Assembly (NCBI RefSeq): GCF_036192275.1 | Contig: NZ_CP108088.1 | Coordinates: forward strand, 5,705,501 to 5,769,500 | Direction of reading: 5' to 3' | DNA from: Streptomyces sp. NBC_00250 | GTDB lineage: Bacteria; Actinomycetota; Actinomycetes; Streptomycetales; Streptomycetaceae | Length of the DNA stretch: 64,000 nt | In this document: positions 26,264 to 35,803 of the stretch, one piece after another | How positions within the stretch are numbered: position 1 is the stretch's first letter | Layout: each line of letters starts with the position of its first letter | Made by a program: the position numbers and the translations under genes | Notes under the pieces: model-generated | Databases searched by the model: none | What the model was told of the DNA's origin: nothing | What the model saw: the letters and a program-made list of their open reading frames with translations, nothing else

Positions 26264-27548
26264 CGGCCGTACCGCGCGCGGCGGCGGCCGGCGGGGCGTC
26301 CATTCCCCGCCAGGAGGGGAACACCAGTGGCGAGAGGCCGGCCAGGAAGTACACCCCGCCCACCGTGAGCAGCGCCGTGGTGAGCCCCGTGCTCTCCACC
26401 AGGAATCCGGCGGCGAGTCCGCCGAGCGGGGCGGTGAGCAGCACCGAGGCGGTGCTGGCGCCGCCGACACGACTGCGCAGTTCCTCCGGGACCGTCTCGT
26501 AGAAGACCGTGGTGAGGATGGGGTTCAGCACTCCCGCCCCCAGCCCGCCGAGGGCCATCGCCACGAGCAGCGGCGCGGTGGTGTCGGTCAAGGCCGCGGT
26601 CACATAGGCGGGGGCGCCGGTGAGCAGGAACCCGACGGCGAAGACCCGTCGGCGCGGGAAGCGGTGGCCGACGGCCCCGTAGCCGAGCGCCCCGAGGAGG
26701 GCGCAGCCGCCGGAGACGGCGACGAGCAGGCCGAGCGAGCCCGAACCGCCGAGGTCCTCCCGGGCGTGGAGCGGGAGGAGGACGGAACTCCAGCTCTGTG
26801 CCAGACCGTTGGTCGTCATCACCGCGAAGTTGATGCCGAGCAGCAGTCGGGTGCGCAGCAGGAACGCGTAGCCCTCGCGCAGGTCGGCCCGGTAGGCCGC
26901 CGCGGAGAGCGGTGGGGCTCCCCGCAGGGGTTCGGCGGAGGGGATGCCGCGCAGGCCGGCGAGGACGAGGAGCGCGGAGGCGGCGAACGTCACGGCGTCG
27001 ACGTACAGCACGGTGTCGGCGCCGATGAACGCCACGAGGAGGCCCGCGAGGGCGGCGCCGGTCATACGGGCGCCGCGCGAGACGGCGTCGTAGAGGCTGG
27101 CGGCGCGGGAGAGCGGGGTGCCGGCGCGGCGGGCCAGGTCGGGGATGAGGACGTTGCGCGCGGTCTCGCCGGGCGCGTGGAAGAGGCCGGTGACGGCCAT
27201 CAGGGCGCACAGCATCCAGAACTGCAGAAGTCCGGCCCGGTTGAGCAGCGGGATCGCGGCGAGCGCGACGGCGCAGACGAGGTCCGAGACGACGGAGACC
27301 CGGCGTCGCCCGATCCGGTCGATCACCGGACCGCCGGCGATCGCGGAGACCAGGACTGGCAGGGCCGCGCAGAAGGCGACGAGCCCGGCCTTGCCGGGGC
27401 TTCCCGTGGTGTCGAGCGCGAACCACGGGACGCCGATGAGCGTGAGTGAATTTCCGGTGATCGATACGGCGTTGGCGGCCAGGACGGTCGCCAGGGGGAT
27501 CCGGTCCCTCTTCGCCGTACCCGCTTCGTGTCCCCCCGGAGCGGTCAT
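26196..27548 (-). CDS. MFS efflux transporter (MefA-like)
   Basis: 450-aa, 12-helix major facilitator. The N-terminal AANAVSITGNSLTLIGVPWFALDTTGSP and GGPVIDRIGRRRVSV (motif A) are characteristic of macrolide-efflux-type transporters. It is last in a minus-strand operon after an ArsR regulator and a 64-aa protein; its ATG overlaps the small gene's stop (ATGA). The final 68 bp overlap the convergent S16 peptidase gene. The operon is probably induced by a compound sensed by the regulator. The substrate is unknown. Confidence 0.87.
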   Translation of the reverse strand: MTAPGGHEAGTAKRDRIPLATVLAANAVSITGNSLTLIGVPWFALDTTGSPGKAGLVAFCAALPVLVSAIAGGPVIDRIGRRRVSVVSDLVCAVALAAIPLLNRAGLLQFWMLCALMAVTGLFHAPGETARNVLIPDLARRAGTPLSRAASLYDAVSRGARMTGAALAGLLVAFIGADTVLYVDAVTFAASALLVLAGLRGIPSAEPLRGAPPLSAAAYRADLREGYAFLLRTRLLLGINFAVMTTNGLAQSWSSVLLPLHAREDLGGSGSLGLLVAVSGGCALLGALGYGAVGHRFPRRRVFAVGFLLTGAPAYVTAALTDTTAPLLVAMALGGLGAGVLNPILTTVFYETVPEELRSRVGGASTASVLLTAPLGGLAAGFLVESTGLTTALLTVGGVYFLAGLSPLVFPSWRGMDAPPAAAARGTAVSKPEPSTPAPVPGPAGTPPRR

Positions 27549-27739
27549 GCGGCCAGGGTGACCGGGCGACGGTCCGCGGGTGTGGCCAGGCGCAGGCCCA
27601 GCTCGACGAGCCTCCAGCCGAGCTGGACGCGGAGGGCGGGGGCGAGGGGGCGAGGTGCGGTGGCGGTGGCGGCGGCGGCCTCGCGGTGGAGTTCGGCGGC
27701 GTGCAGCTGATGGAGCTGGAGGTGAATGTCGGCGTGCAT
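27545..27739 (-). CDS. Small protein coupled to the MFS gene
   Basis: 64-aa, His/Leu/Ala-rich (MHADIHLQLHQLHAAELHREAA), fully soluble. It lies 19 bp after the ArsR gene and overlaps the MFS start by ATGA, so it is translated as part of the efflux operon. No family is known to me. The position suggests a role in coupling translation or assisting the transporter (inference). Confidence 0.65.
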   Translation of the reverse strand: MHADIHLQLHQLHAAELHREAAAATATAPRPLAPALRVQLGWRLVELGLRLATPADRRPVTLAA

Positions 27740-27758
27740 GACTCCGTGGTTCCTTCCG

Positions 27759-28340
27759 TCAGTTCTCGTGCTGCGGGAACGCGTGCAGATGGATCCGTAC
27801 GCGCTCGGCGTCGGGCGCGTCGGCCTCCTCGATGTCCCGGTAGCTCGCGATGAGGGCGTGCATCCTCTTGTCGAGCTCGCGGAGTTTCTCGGGGGACAGG
27901 CGCAGGGTGAAGTCGCTCATGTCGGACACGCCGAGCCAGGCGTCGCCCCAGTCGTGCCGGGTGCCGAGGTAGGTGCTCAGCTCCTGGGTGTGGATCGTCG
28001 CGATCTCGTGGACGTAGAGGTCGAGGGCGCCGCGGACCTCGGGGTCCGGGTTCCGGGAGAGCGTCTCGTCGACGGTCACGCCCTGCTGGCCGGCCTTCCA
28101 CCACCGCTCACGTCCCTTGCCCCTCGTCGGGTCGTCCTCGACGAAGCCGTGGGCGGCGAGCTGGCGCAGGTGGTAGCTGGTCGCACCACTGGACTCGCCG
28201 AGGCGCTCCGCCAGTTGGGAGGCGGTGGCGGGGCCGTGACTGCGCAGGGCGCGCAGCAGCTGGATGCGGAGGGGGTGGGCGAGTCCACGCAGGGTGCGCG
28301 GGTCCAGGGAGCGGGTCGGGAAGGCTTCGGGCTCGGGCAT
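27759..28340 (-). CDS. ArsR-family transcriptional regulator of the efflux operon
   Basis: 193-aa regulator. The N-terminal winged helix (LDPRTLRGLAHPLRIQLLRAL ... TASQLAERLGESSGATSYHLRQLAAHGFVEDD) is followed by a helical C-terminal effector/dimer domain that includes a WW pair (RERWWKAGQQG). ATG 28340 was selected because the upstream extension (MQPYART) lies at the edge of the operator. First gene of the operon regulator, 64-aa protein, MFS exporter. A perfect 19-bp inverted repeat with four TTGCA boxes begins 17 bp upstream and is the evident autoregulatory operator. Confidence 0.87.
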   Translation of the reverse strand: MPEPEAFPTRSLDPRTLRGLAHPLRIQLLRALRSHGPATASQLAERLGESSGATSYHLRQLAAHGFVEDDPTRGKGRERWWKAGQQGVTVDETLSRNPDPEVRGALDLYVHEIATIHTQELSTYLGTRHDWGDAWLGVSDMSDFTLRLSPEKLRELDKRMHALIASYRDIEEADAPDAERVRIHLHAFPQHEN

Positions 28341-28355
28341 GGTCCGAGCGTAGGG

Positions 28356-28403
28356 TTGCAAAGGAGTAGTTGCAAGGGGTTCTTTGCAACTACTCCTTTG
28401 CAG
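28356..28403. promoter_or_regulatory. Palindromic operator with four TTGCA boxes at exact 14-bp spacing
   Basis: TTGCAA occurs at 28356, 28370 and 28384 and TTGCAG at 28398, each exactly 14 bp apart. The whole forms a perfect 19-bp inverted repeat (28357-28375 with 28384-28402) around an 8-bp spacer. It sits just upstream of the ArsR-family start at 28340. Boxes 14 bp apart alternate on opposite faces of the helix (about 1.3 turns). Confidence 0.8.
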
Positions 28404-28432
28404 TCACTTCTTTGGGTCGGCTCGGCTGCCCG

Positions 28433-28504
28433 TGTGCCGCTACTCCTGTGTCGCTGCTCCGGTGCCGCCTGCTCCTGTGCCGCTACTCCTGTGCCGCCTG
28501 CTCC
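28433..28504. repeat. Five 14-15 bp tandem repeats
   Basis: Units at 28433, 28447, 28461, 28476 and 28490 share the form TGTGCCGCTACTCC or TGTGCCGCCTGCTCC. The array ends inside the 3' end of the Lrp gene, encoding its last residues. The unit matches the operator's 14-mer TTTGCAACTACTCC at most positions. Confidence 0.75.
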
Positions 28505-28950
28505 ACCAGCGGGATGATCCGCAGCGGCACCGGGTTCTCCATCACGATCGCCGTCGACGCCCGCATGATCCCCTCGAACGCCACCACCTTGTCGATCACC
28601 CGCTGGAGGTCCGCGTTCGAGCGGGCGACGAGGCGGCAGAGCATGTCGCCGTGGCCCGTCGTCGTGTGCAGTTCCAGCACCTCGGGCACGGTCGCCAGGT
28701 GCCCCCGTACGTCCGCGCCCTGCCCCTGCTTGATCTCCAGCGTCGCGAACGCCGTCACCGGATAGCCGAGCGCCGCCGGGTCCACCTGCGGCCCGAAACC
28801 CCTGATCACCCCACTCGCCTGGAGCCGGTCGAGCCGCGCCTGGACCGTGCCGCGCGCCACCCCGAGCCGCCGGGAGGCCTCCAGGACCCCGATGCGCGGC
28901 TCGCGCGCGAGGAGCGTGATGAGCCGGCCGTCCAAATGATCGATCGCCAC
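28483..28950 (-). CDS. Lrp/AsnC-family regulator, divergent from hppD
   Basis: 155-aa leucine-responsive-type regulator. The N-terminal HTH (IDHLDGRLITLLAREPRIGVLEASRRLGVARGTVQARLDRL) is followed by the RAM/AsnC effector domain (VTAFATLEIKQGQ ... HTTTGHGDMLCRLVARS). GTG 28950 was chosen since GGGGAG lies 6 bases upstream; an ATG at 28992 in the same frame has no site and would add 14 residues. Divergent from hppD with a 121-bp intergenic region, so it probably controls tyrosine/4-hydroxyphenylpyruvate catabolism in response to an amino acid. The 3' end is built from 14-15 bp tandem repeats. Confidence 0.88.
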   Translation of the reverse strand: MAIDHLDGRLITLLAREPRIGVLEASRRLGVARGTVQARLDRLQASGVIRGFGPQVDPAALGYPVTAFATLEIKQGQGADVRGHLATVPEVLELHTTTGHGDMLCRLVARSNADLQRVIDKVVAFEGIMRASTAIVMENPVPLRIIPLVEQAAQE

Positions 28951-29017
28951 AGCGGTCTCCCCATGGTCAGGATGTACAAGTCGCACGGCCATACTCGCCC
29001 GTCGCTGTGCAACATGA

Positions 29018-30217
<1,200 letters not shown>

Positions 30218-30225
30218 CCGCCGTC

Positions 30226-30249
30226 GTGAGGGGGCCGGTGCCCCCTCAC
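30226..30249 (+). terminator. Hairpin terminator after hppD
   Basis: Perfect 10-bp stem (GTGAGGGGGC / GCCCCCTCAC) with CGGT loop, 8 bp beyond the hppD stop. Confidence 0.7.
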
Positions 30250-30389
30250 CAGCCCCGTTGTGCCTGGGGCCGCACCCGCATGCGCACCGCGCTGTCGGTG
30301 CGGGTCCAGGCACAAGGCGGGGGCGCATGGGCCGGCGGGCTCCGGCCCACGCGGGGGGTGGGCCGGGGTGCCGTCCAGCCGCGTGCGCG

Positions 30390-31856
30390 CTACCCCAGCG
30401 CGGGCTTCGTCGCCTGCGCGGGCTTCTCCGGCTTCGTGGGCTTCGCCGGAGTGCCCGACGCCTCCTCCCGCGCCTTCTCCGGCTCCGGGCGGAGTTCCTG
30501 CGGGAGTTCGTCCGAGGGCTCGCCCAGGGCCGCCACCGCCTTCGTCGCCTTCGGCGCGAGCAGTGGCGAGAAGTGCGGGTTGATCCGCAGCGCCTCCGTC
30601 AGGTGGCGGCGGGCCGGGCCGCGTTCCTCCAGGGCCCGCTCGATCTCGCCCCGGTGGTACGAGAACAGCGCGCTCCGCAGGCCCTCCTCCGTGGCCAGCT
30701 TCGCGTACCCCAGCGCCTCCGCGGTCCTGCCCGACCGGTACAGAGCCCACCCCAGCGCGTCCGCCGCCCGCACCGAGCGGTGCCCACGCGCCCACTCCGC
30801 CCGCATCCGGGTCACCGCCGCCGCGGCGTTGCCGTGATCCGCGTCGAGCAGCGCCAGGGTCACCTCGGCCCCCGCCCACGTGCCCGTCCGCAGCCGCTCG
30901 TACAGCGCCCGGGCGTCCCCGTCCAGGCCCAGCGACTCGGACAGCTCGCCCGCCTCCAGGACGTACTCCGGCAGCGGCAGCCGGGCCAGCGCGGCCCGCC
31001 AGTCCCGCAGCGCCTCGTCGGTGCGACCGAGCGCCGTGAGGGCCCGCGCCCGGCCCGCGAGCGAGGGCCCGTGGTCCCGTACGAGCGCGAGCGCCGACCC
31101 GTACCGCGCGAGCGCCTCGTCCGGCTCGCCCCGCTCCCACGCCAGGTCCCCGAGCCGCGCCTGCGAGGCCGCCTTGTCCGCGTCCGTCACCGCGAGCGCC
31201 ACCGCGTCGAGGGCCGCCGCGTCGGCGTCCTCGCGCCAGCCCCGGTCGCGGAACGTCTGCGCGGCCCTGGCCCGCACCACCGCGCCCGTGTGGAGCCCCT
31301 GCAGGGTCTCCATCGCCTTCTGGGCCGCCTTGTACTCCCCGAGACCGTTGTACGCGTCCATCAGGACCGGGTACGCGGGCCAGCGGCGCGGATCCGCCTT
31401 GCGGACCTTCTCGCCCCACTCCTTGGCCGACTTCCAGTCGCCGCGCGCCCCCGCGAGCGCCGCGAGCCCCAGCTGCGCGTCCGGATTGCCCTTCGCCGCG
31501 GGCCGTTCGGCGAGGGAGCGCCGCAGCGCCCGCTCGGCCCGCGGATAGTCCCGTACGTCGCCCAGGCGCGCACCCCGCTGCGTGTACGCCGCGCCGAGCT
31601 CCGCCCAGGACACCTCGTCGTCCGGGTGGGCCCGCAGCCACTCCTCCCGGTCCGTGATCAGCGCGGCCAGGTCCGGGAGCGAGGCCTGCGCGCCCGCGTG
31701 GGCCGCGATCGCCGCCCGCTCCGCCGGACCGGGCGGGCGCGGCGGCCCCTGGCCGACGAGCTCGGGGAGGTACAGCAGTGCCGTCGCCGCGAGCACCGCG
31801 CCCACTCCGGCCGCCAGGACCGTCCTCGACACGTTCTGCGTCTTCATGGCGCTCAC
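30390..31856 (-). CDS. Membrane-anchored TPR-repeat protein
   Basis: 488-aa protein. One N-terminal transmembrane helix (residues about 10-30) is followed by an extracytoplasmic or cytoplasmic array of tetratricopeptide-like helical pairs (AELGAAYTQRGARLG, AQLGLAALAGARGDW, RLGDLAWERGEPDEAL, LGWALYRSGRTAEAL) through residue ~430 and a Lys/Pro/Ala-rich tail. TPR proteins mediate protein assembly; no partner is evident. GTG 31856 or ATG 31847 could start it. Neither has a strong site. Divergent from the FAD oxidase gene. Confidence 0.8.
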   Translation of the reverse strand: MSAMKTQNVSRTVLAAGVGAVLAATALLYLPELVGQGPPRPPGPAERAAIAAHAGAQASLPDLAALITDREEWLRAHPDDEVSWAELGAAYTQRGARLGDVRDYPRAERALRRSLAERPAAKGNPDAQLGLAALAGARGDWKSAKEWGEKVRKADPRRWPAYPVLMDAYNGLGEYKAAQKAMETLQGLHTGAVVRARAAQTFRDRGWREDADAAALDAVALAVTDADKAASQARLGDLAWERGEPDEALARYGSALALVRDHGPSLAGRARALTALGRTDEALRDWRAALARLPLPEYVLEAGELSESLGLDGDARALYERLRTGTWAGAEVTLALLDADHGNAAAAVTRMRAEWARGHRSVRAADALGWALYRSGRTAEALGYAKLATEEGLRSALFSYHRGEIERALEERGPARRHLTEALRINPHFSPLLAPKATKAVAALGEPSDELPQELRPEPEKAREEASGTPAKPTKPEKPAQATKPALG

Positions 31857-31945
31857 TGTGCGCCCGCCCGCACCTGTACGAAGAGCACACGAAGCGCCTG
31901 CCCCGGCGGGTTCACACCGATGGCCCCGGGTGCCACGCTGGACGC

Positions 31946-33313
31946 ATGGACGATCTTCTGACGCGGCTGCGCGCCGGGCTCCCCGCCGAGGCGCTGCTCA
32001 CCGATCCGGACGTGACCGCCTCCTACTCGAACGACATGGCGAGCTTCTGCGAGGCGGGCGCCCCCGCGGTCGTCGTGCTCCCGCGCACCGTCGAACAGGT
32101 GCAGCACGTCATGCGCACCGCGACGGAACTCCGTGTCCCCGTCGTCCCCCAGGGAGCCCGCACGGGCCTCTCCGGCGGCGCCAACGCCTCCGAGGGCTGC
32201 ATCGTGCTCTCCCTGGTCAAGATGGACCGCATCCTGGAGATCAACCCGGTCGACCGGATCGCCGTCGTCGAACCGGGCGTCGTCAACGCCGTGCTGTCAC
32301 GTGCCGTCGGCGAACACGGCCTCTACTACCCGCCGGACCCGTCCAGCTGGGAGACGTGCACCATCGGCGGGAACATCGGCACGGCCTCCGGCGGCCTGTG
32401 CTGTGTGAAGTACGGGGTGACGGCCGAGTACGTCCTCGGTCTCGACGTCGTCCTCGCCGACGGCCGTCTCCTGACCACCGGCCGCCGCACCGCCAAGGGC
32501 GTCGCCGGCTATGACCTGACCAGGCTCTTCGTCGGATCGGAGGGCAGCCTCGGCATCGTCGTCAAGGCCGTGCTCTCGCTCCGGCCGCAGCCTCCGGCGC
32601 AGCTCGCGCTCGCCGCCGAGTTCCCCTCCGCGGCCGCCGCCTGCGCGGCCGTCTGCGCGATCATGGAGCGCGGCCACACCCCGTCGCTGCTCGAACTCAT
32701 GGACCGCACCACCGTCCAGGCCGTCAACACACTGGCGCGCATGGGTCTGCCCGACACCACCGAGGCGCTGCTCCTGTGTGCCTTCGACACTCCGGACCCG
32801 GCCGCCGATCTGGCCGCCGTGGGGGAGCTGTGCGTGGCGGCGGGCGCCACCGAGGTCGTCCCGGCCGCGGACGCGGCCGAGTCCGAACTCCTCCTCCAGG
32901 CGCGCCGGCTCTCCCTCACGGCCCTGGAGACGATCAAGCCCGCGACGATGATCGACGACGTGTGCGTGCCGCGGACGCGGCTCGCCGAGATGCTCGACGG
33001 CACGGCGGCCGTCGCGGAGAAGTACGACCTCACCATCGGGGTCTGCGCGCACGCCGGCGACGGGAACACCCATCCCGTCGTCTGCTTCGACCACCACGAC
33101 GAGGACGAGTCCCGGCGCGCGCGGGAGTCTTTCGACGAGATCATGGCGCTCGGGCTGGCGCTCGGCGGCACGATCACCGGCGAGCACGGAGTGGGCGTGC
33201 TGAAGAAGGAATGGCTGGCACGGGAGCTGGGACCGGTCGGTCTGGAGCTCCAGCGCGGGATCAAGGCCACGTTCGACCCGTTGGGGCTGCTCAACCCCGG
33301 AAAGCTGTTCTGA
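31946..33313 (+). CDS. FAD-linked oxidase, GlcD/D-lactate dehydrogenase-like
   Basis: 455-aa flavoprotein of the glycolate oxidase GlcD / D-2-hydroxyacid dehydrogenase family. The N-terminal PCMH-type FAD domain shows PVVPQGARTGLSGGA (about residues 69-83) and GGNIGTASGG (about 142-151). The C-terminal cap contains the metal/substrate motif CAHAGDGNTHP and ends with GEHGVGVLKK ... LNPGKLF, classical for the family. It probably oxidises a 2-hydroxyacid such as D-lactate or glycolate; the exact substrate cannot be read from sequence. It lies between the TPR gene and ssgG. Confidence 0.9.
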   Translation: MDDLLTRLRAGLPAEALLTDPDVTASYSNDMASFCEAGAPAVVVLPRTVEQVQHVMRTATELRVPVVPQGARTGLSGGANASEGCIVLSLVKMDRILEINPVDRIAVVEPGVVNAVLSRAVGEHGLYYPPDPSSWETCTIGGNIGTASGGLCCVKYGVTAEYVLGLDVVLADGRLLTTGRRTAKGVAGYDLTRLFVGSEGSLGIVVKAVLSLRPQPPAQLALAAEFPSAAAACAAVCAIMERGHTPSLLELMDRTTVQAVNTLARMGLPDTTEALLLCAFDTPDPAADLAAVGELCVAAGATEVVPAADAAESELLLQARRLSLTALETIKPATMIDDVCVPRTRLAEMLDGTAAVAEKYDLTIGVCAHAGDGNTHPVVCFDHHDEDESRRARESFDEIMALGLALGGTITGEHGVGVLKKEWLARELGPVGLELQRGIKATFDPLGLLNPGKLF

Positions 33314-33342
33314 CGTTCGTACGGACCGGTCCGGTACGGGGC

Positions 33343-33834
33343 TCACAGCTCGCCGTCCTGCGACTCGTCCGACGGCCAGGGGTCGCGCAGCCACAGGTCG
33401 TCGGCGATCACGGTGGTCGCCAGGAGTTCGGTGAGTCCGTCGTCGATGCCGAGCCGCTCGGACTCGGTGCCCGGCGGCACCGCGCGCAGGGTCCGCTCCA
33501 GCCAGGCGGACACCTGCGCGGAGGGGGCTTCGAGGAGGGCGTCGCCGTCGGGGGAGGAGAGCGCCATCAGGATGACGCTGCGGCCGTCGACCTTGGTGGG
33601 CCAGATCCGCACGTCACCGTGCCCGCACGCGCGGAACACGCCCTCGACGAGGAGTTCGCGCGCGAACGTCCAGTTGACCGGGTGGTCCGTGCCGATGTGG
33701 AAGGTGATGTGGACGGCGTACGGGTCGTCGGTGCGGTAGGCGAGCCGGGCGGGGACGGGGACGGCGCGCTCGGGCGAGAGCACCAGCTTCAGTTCCAGCT
33801 CGCGCTCGACGGTGGTGTTGTCGGTGTTCTGCAT
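33343..33834 (-). CDS. ssgG: SsgA-family sporulation/cell division regulator (SsgG-like)
   Basis: 163-aa SsgA-like protein, a family restricted to morphologically complex actinomycetes that positions FtsZ rings and septum-wall synthesis during sporulation. Family hallmarks: VPARLAYRTDDPYAVHITFH, WTFARELLVEGV, GDVRIWPT and ALSSPDGDALLEAP. It has a longer acidic C-terminal tail (DLWLRDPWPSDESQDGEL) than SsgB. The ssgG assignment rests on position next to the FAD oxidase and hppD, as I recall for S. coelicolor ssgG; other SALPs share these motifs. Confidence 0.85.
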   Translation of the reverse strand: MQNTDNTTVERELELKLVLSPERAVPVPARLAYRTDDPYAVHITFHIGTDHPVNWTFARELLVEGVFRACGHGDVRIWPTKVDGRSVILMALSSPDGDALLEAPSAQVSAWLERTLRAVPPGTESERLGIDDGLTELLATTVIADDLWLRDPWPSDESQDGEL

Positions 33835-34156
33835 GGTCGTACTCCCTCTCGCGGACCGGCCCCGTGCGGGCCTTCACAGGGAGAGAGCGGGGCGCCCACA
33901 CTTCATTACGCGACTTCGGGAAGTTTTTTCGGGAAGTTTTTCCGGGCCGGATGAAGAGCCGGATCACGGGCCGGATGTACCGGCCCGAACATCACTGGGA
34001 GTGACCAGTTCCGGTACGCGTCCCCCCGAAGGCGGGCTTTCTCGCGGGCTCTTTGTTCCCTCGGGGACGTTCTTCGTTACTGTCCTCCTTGGGCGCGGCA
34101 CGCCCGGCACGCGGCCGTGCGGATCAAAGGCGTTGTGACTGAACGGAGTCGGGGCA
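33835..34156. promoter_or_regulatory. 322-bp divergent intergenic region, ssgG / RDD gene
   Basis: No gene is supported. It contains a near-exact 14-bp direct repeat (CGGGAAGTTTTTT, 33917 and 33930) with T runs that stand out in this GC-rich genome, followed by several CCGGATGA/CCGGATCA/CCGGATGT words. It must contain promoters for both flanking genes; none could be assigned to a sigma factor with confidence. Confidence 0.45.
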
Positions 34157-35713
34157 GTGGCTACTCCTCCTGGAGGCGGCGGAGAGGTACCGCAGGCGGG
34201 GTACTACCCGGACCCGTCCATTCCCGGGTACATCCGGTACTGGAACGGGGGCGCCTGGGTTCCCGGTACGAGCAGGCCCGCCCCCACGGACGGTGAGGTT
34301 CCGCCGCATCCGCCGGCCTCGGCCATCCCGGCCGGCCCGATCCTGGCCTCCGGCCCGGCCCCCGCACCGGTCGTCGCGCAGCACCACGAGCCGCACGAGC
34401 AGCAGTACCAGCCCGTGCAGCACCACGAGCAGCAGCAGCCGCACCACGACCAGCAGCAGCACCAGCTGCAGCACGACCAGCACCAGCACCAGCAGCAGCA
34501 CCACGAGCCGCAGCAGCCCCGGCCCGATCTCCAGGCGCAGCCCGTCACGGAGCTCGAACCCGTGCGCCCCGTCGCCTCCCTGCCGGCCCGGGCCCAGCCG
34601 CCCGCCATCGCGCCCGTCCCCGCACCCGCACCCGTCCCCGCCGTGGAGGAGACCGGGCCCGTCTTCTTCGACGAGGAGCCGGTCGCCGCGGAACCCGCCT
34701 CCGCCTGGCAGGCGGACACCTCCCGCCAGACCGGCTTCGGCGGCGACCTCGACCAGAAGGTCTCCTGGGGCGCGCCGCAGGCCCCCGACCCGCGTACCCC
34801 CGCGGACTGGCCGGTCGCCGGTGCGAGCGAGCCCGCCGAGGCGCGGTCCGCCGCCCCGGCGGCGGACCCCCGGGCGACCGGGGGAGCGGCGCGTCTCGGC
34901 GGGATGCCCGTCACGCGGATCCCCACGCCCGCCCCGGCCCCTCAGCAACCCCAGCCGACTCCGCGGGCCCCTCGGCCCCAGCCCGCCGCCCAGCCGGCCC
35001 CAGAGCCCACGGCAGCCGCCCCCGCTCCCGTGCACCAGGCACCCGCTCCGGCCCCCGCGCCGGCGACGCCCGCCTGGGCCCAGCAGCCCCAGGCGCAGGC
35101 GCAACAGCCCCAGGCGCAACAGCCCCAGCCGCAGGCACAACAGCCCCAGCCCCAGGAGCAGCAGCAGCCCGTCGTCCCCTGGAAGCCGCCCGTCGACGAC
35201 CTGTTCGTCCAGGCGGCCCGCGCGCAGGCCTCCGCGCGCCCCGCCGGGCTCGGCAGGCGGCTGCTCGCCCGGCTGATCGACACCGTCGTCCTGGGCGCGC
35301 TCGTCGGCGCCGCCGCCTTCCCGTTCGTGACCGCCGCCCTCGACCACATCAACGGCAAGATCGAGGCGGCCAAGCAGTCCGGGGTCACCGTTCAGGTCTG
35401 GCTGCTCGACGGCACGACCTCCGTCCAGTTCGGCATCGTGCTGGCCGCGCTGTTCGTCATCGGCGTCCTGTACGAGGTGCTGCCCACCGTCAAGTGGGGC
35501 CGCACCCTCGGCAAGAAGCTGTGCGGTATCGAGGTGCGGGACATCGAGGCGCACCAGCCGCCGAGGTTCGGGGCGGCCCTGCGCCGCTGGCTCGTCTACA
35601 GCGTCCTGGGGCTCCTGGCCATCGGCGTCCTCAACGTCCTGTGGTGCCTGTTCGACCGTCCCTGGCGTCAGTGCTGGCACGACAAGGCCGCCCGTACCTT
35701 CGTGGCGCGCTGA
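34157..35713 (+). CDS. RDD-family membrane protein with DUF2510-like N terminus and Gln/His-rich linker
   Basis: 518 aa. Residues about 15-40 (AGYYPDPSIPGYIRYWNGGAWV) form a DUF2510-like tryptophan motif. Residues ~75-125 are an extreme Gln/His stretch (about half His or Gln). A long Pro/Ala/Gln low-complexity linker follows to about residue 350. The C-terminal 150 residues are an RDD domain (GLGRRLLARLIDTVVLG ... RTLGKKLCGIEVRD) with three transmembrane helices and the conserved R-D-D residues. GTG start. The function of RDD proteins is unsettled (ion or solute transport suggested). A second RDD gene follows 90 bp downstream. Confidence 0.82.
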   Translation: MATPPGGGGEVPQAGYYPDPSIPGYIRYWNGGAWVPGTSRPAPTDGEVPPHPPASAIPAGPILASGPAPAPVVAQHHEPHEQQYQPVQHHEQQQPHHDQQQHQLQHDQHQHQQQHHEPQQPRPDLQAQPVTELEPVRPVASLPARAQPPAIAPVPAPAPVPAVEETGPVFFDEEPVAAEPASAWQADTSRQTGFGGDLDQKVSWGAPQAPDPRTPADWPVAGASEPAEARSAAPAADPRATGGAARLGGMPVTRIPTPAPAPQQPQPTPRAPRPQPAAQPAPEPTAAAPAPVHQAPAPAPAPATPAWAQQPQAQAQQPQAQQPQPQAQQPQPQEQQQPVVPWKPPVDDLFVQAARAQASARPAGLGRRLLARLIDTVVLGALVGAAAFPFVTAALDHINGKIEAAKQSGVTVQVWLLDGTTSVQFGIVLAALFVIGVLYEVLPTVKWGRTLGKKLCGIEVRDIEAHQPPRFGAALRRWLVYSVLGLLAIGVLNVLWCLFDRPWRQCWHDKAARTFVAR

Positions 35714-35803
35714 CCTTAGAAGGGCTGACGGGACCCCCTAGGGGGTCCCCCGAACGGGCGGTGATTCCTTGCGGGGGCGCCGCACCCGGGATGCACTGCC
35801 CCC

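Noticed and set aside
28433..28504. 14-15 bp repeat array considered as a CRISPR array
   Set aside because: Contiguous units with no unique spacers.
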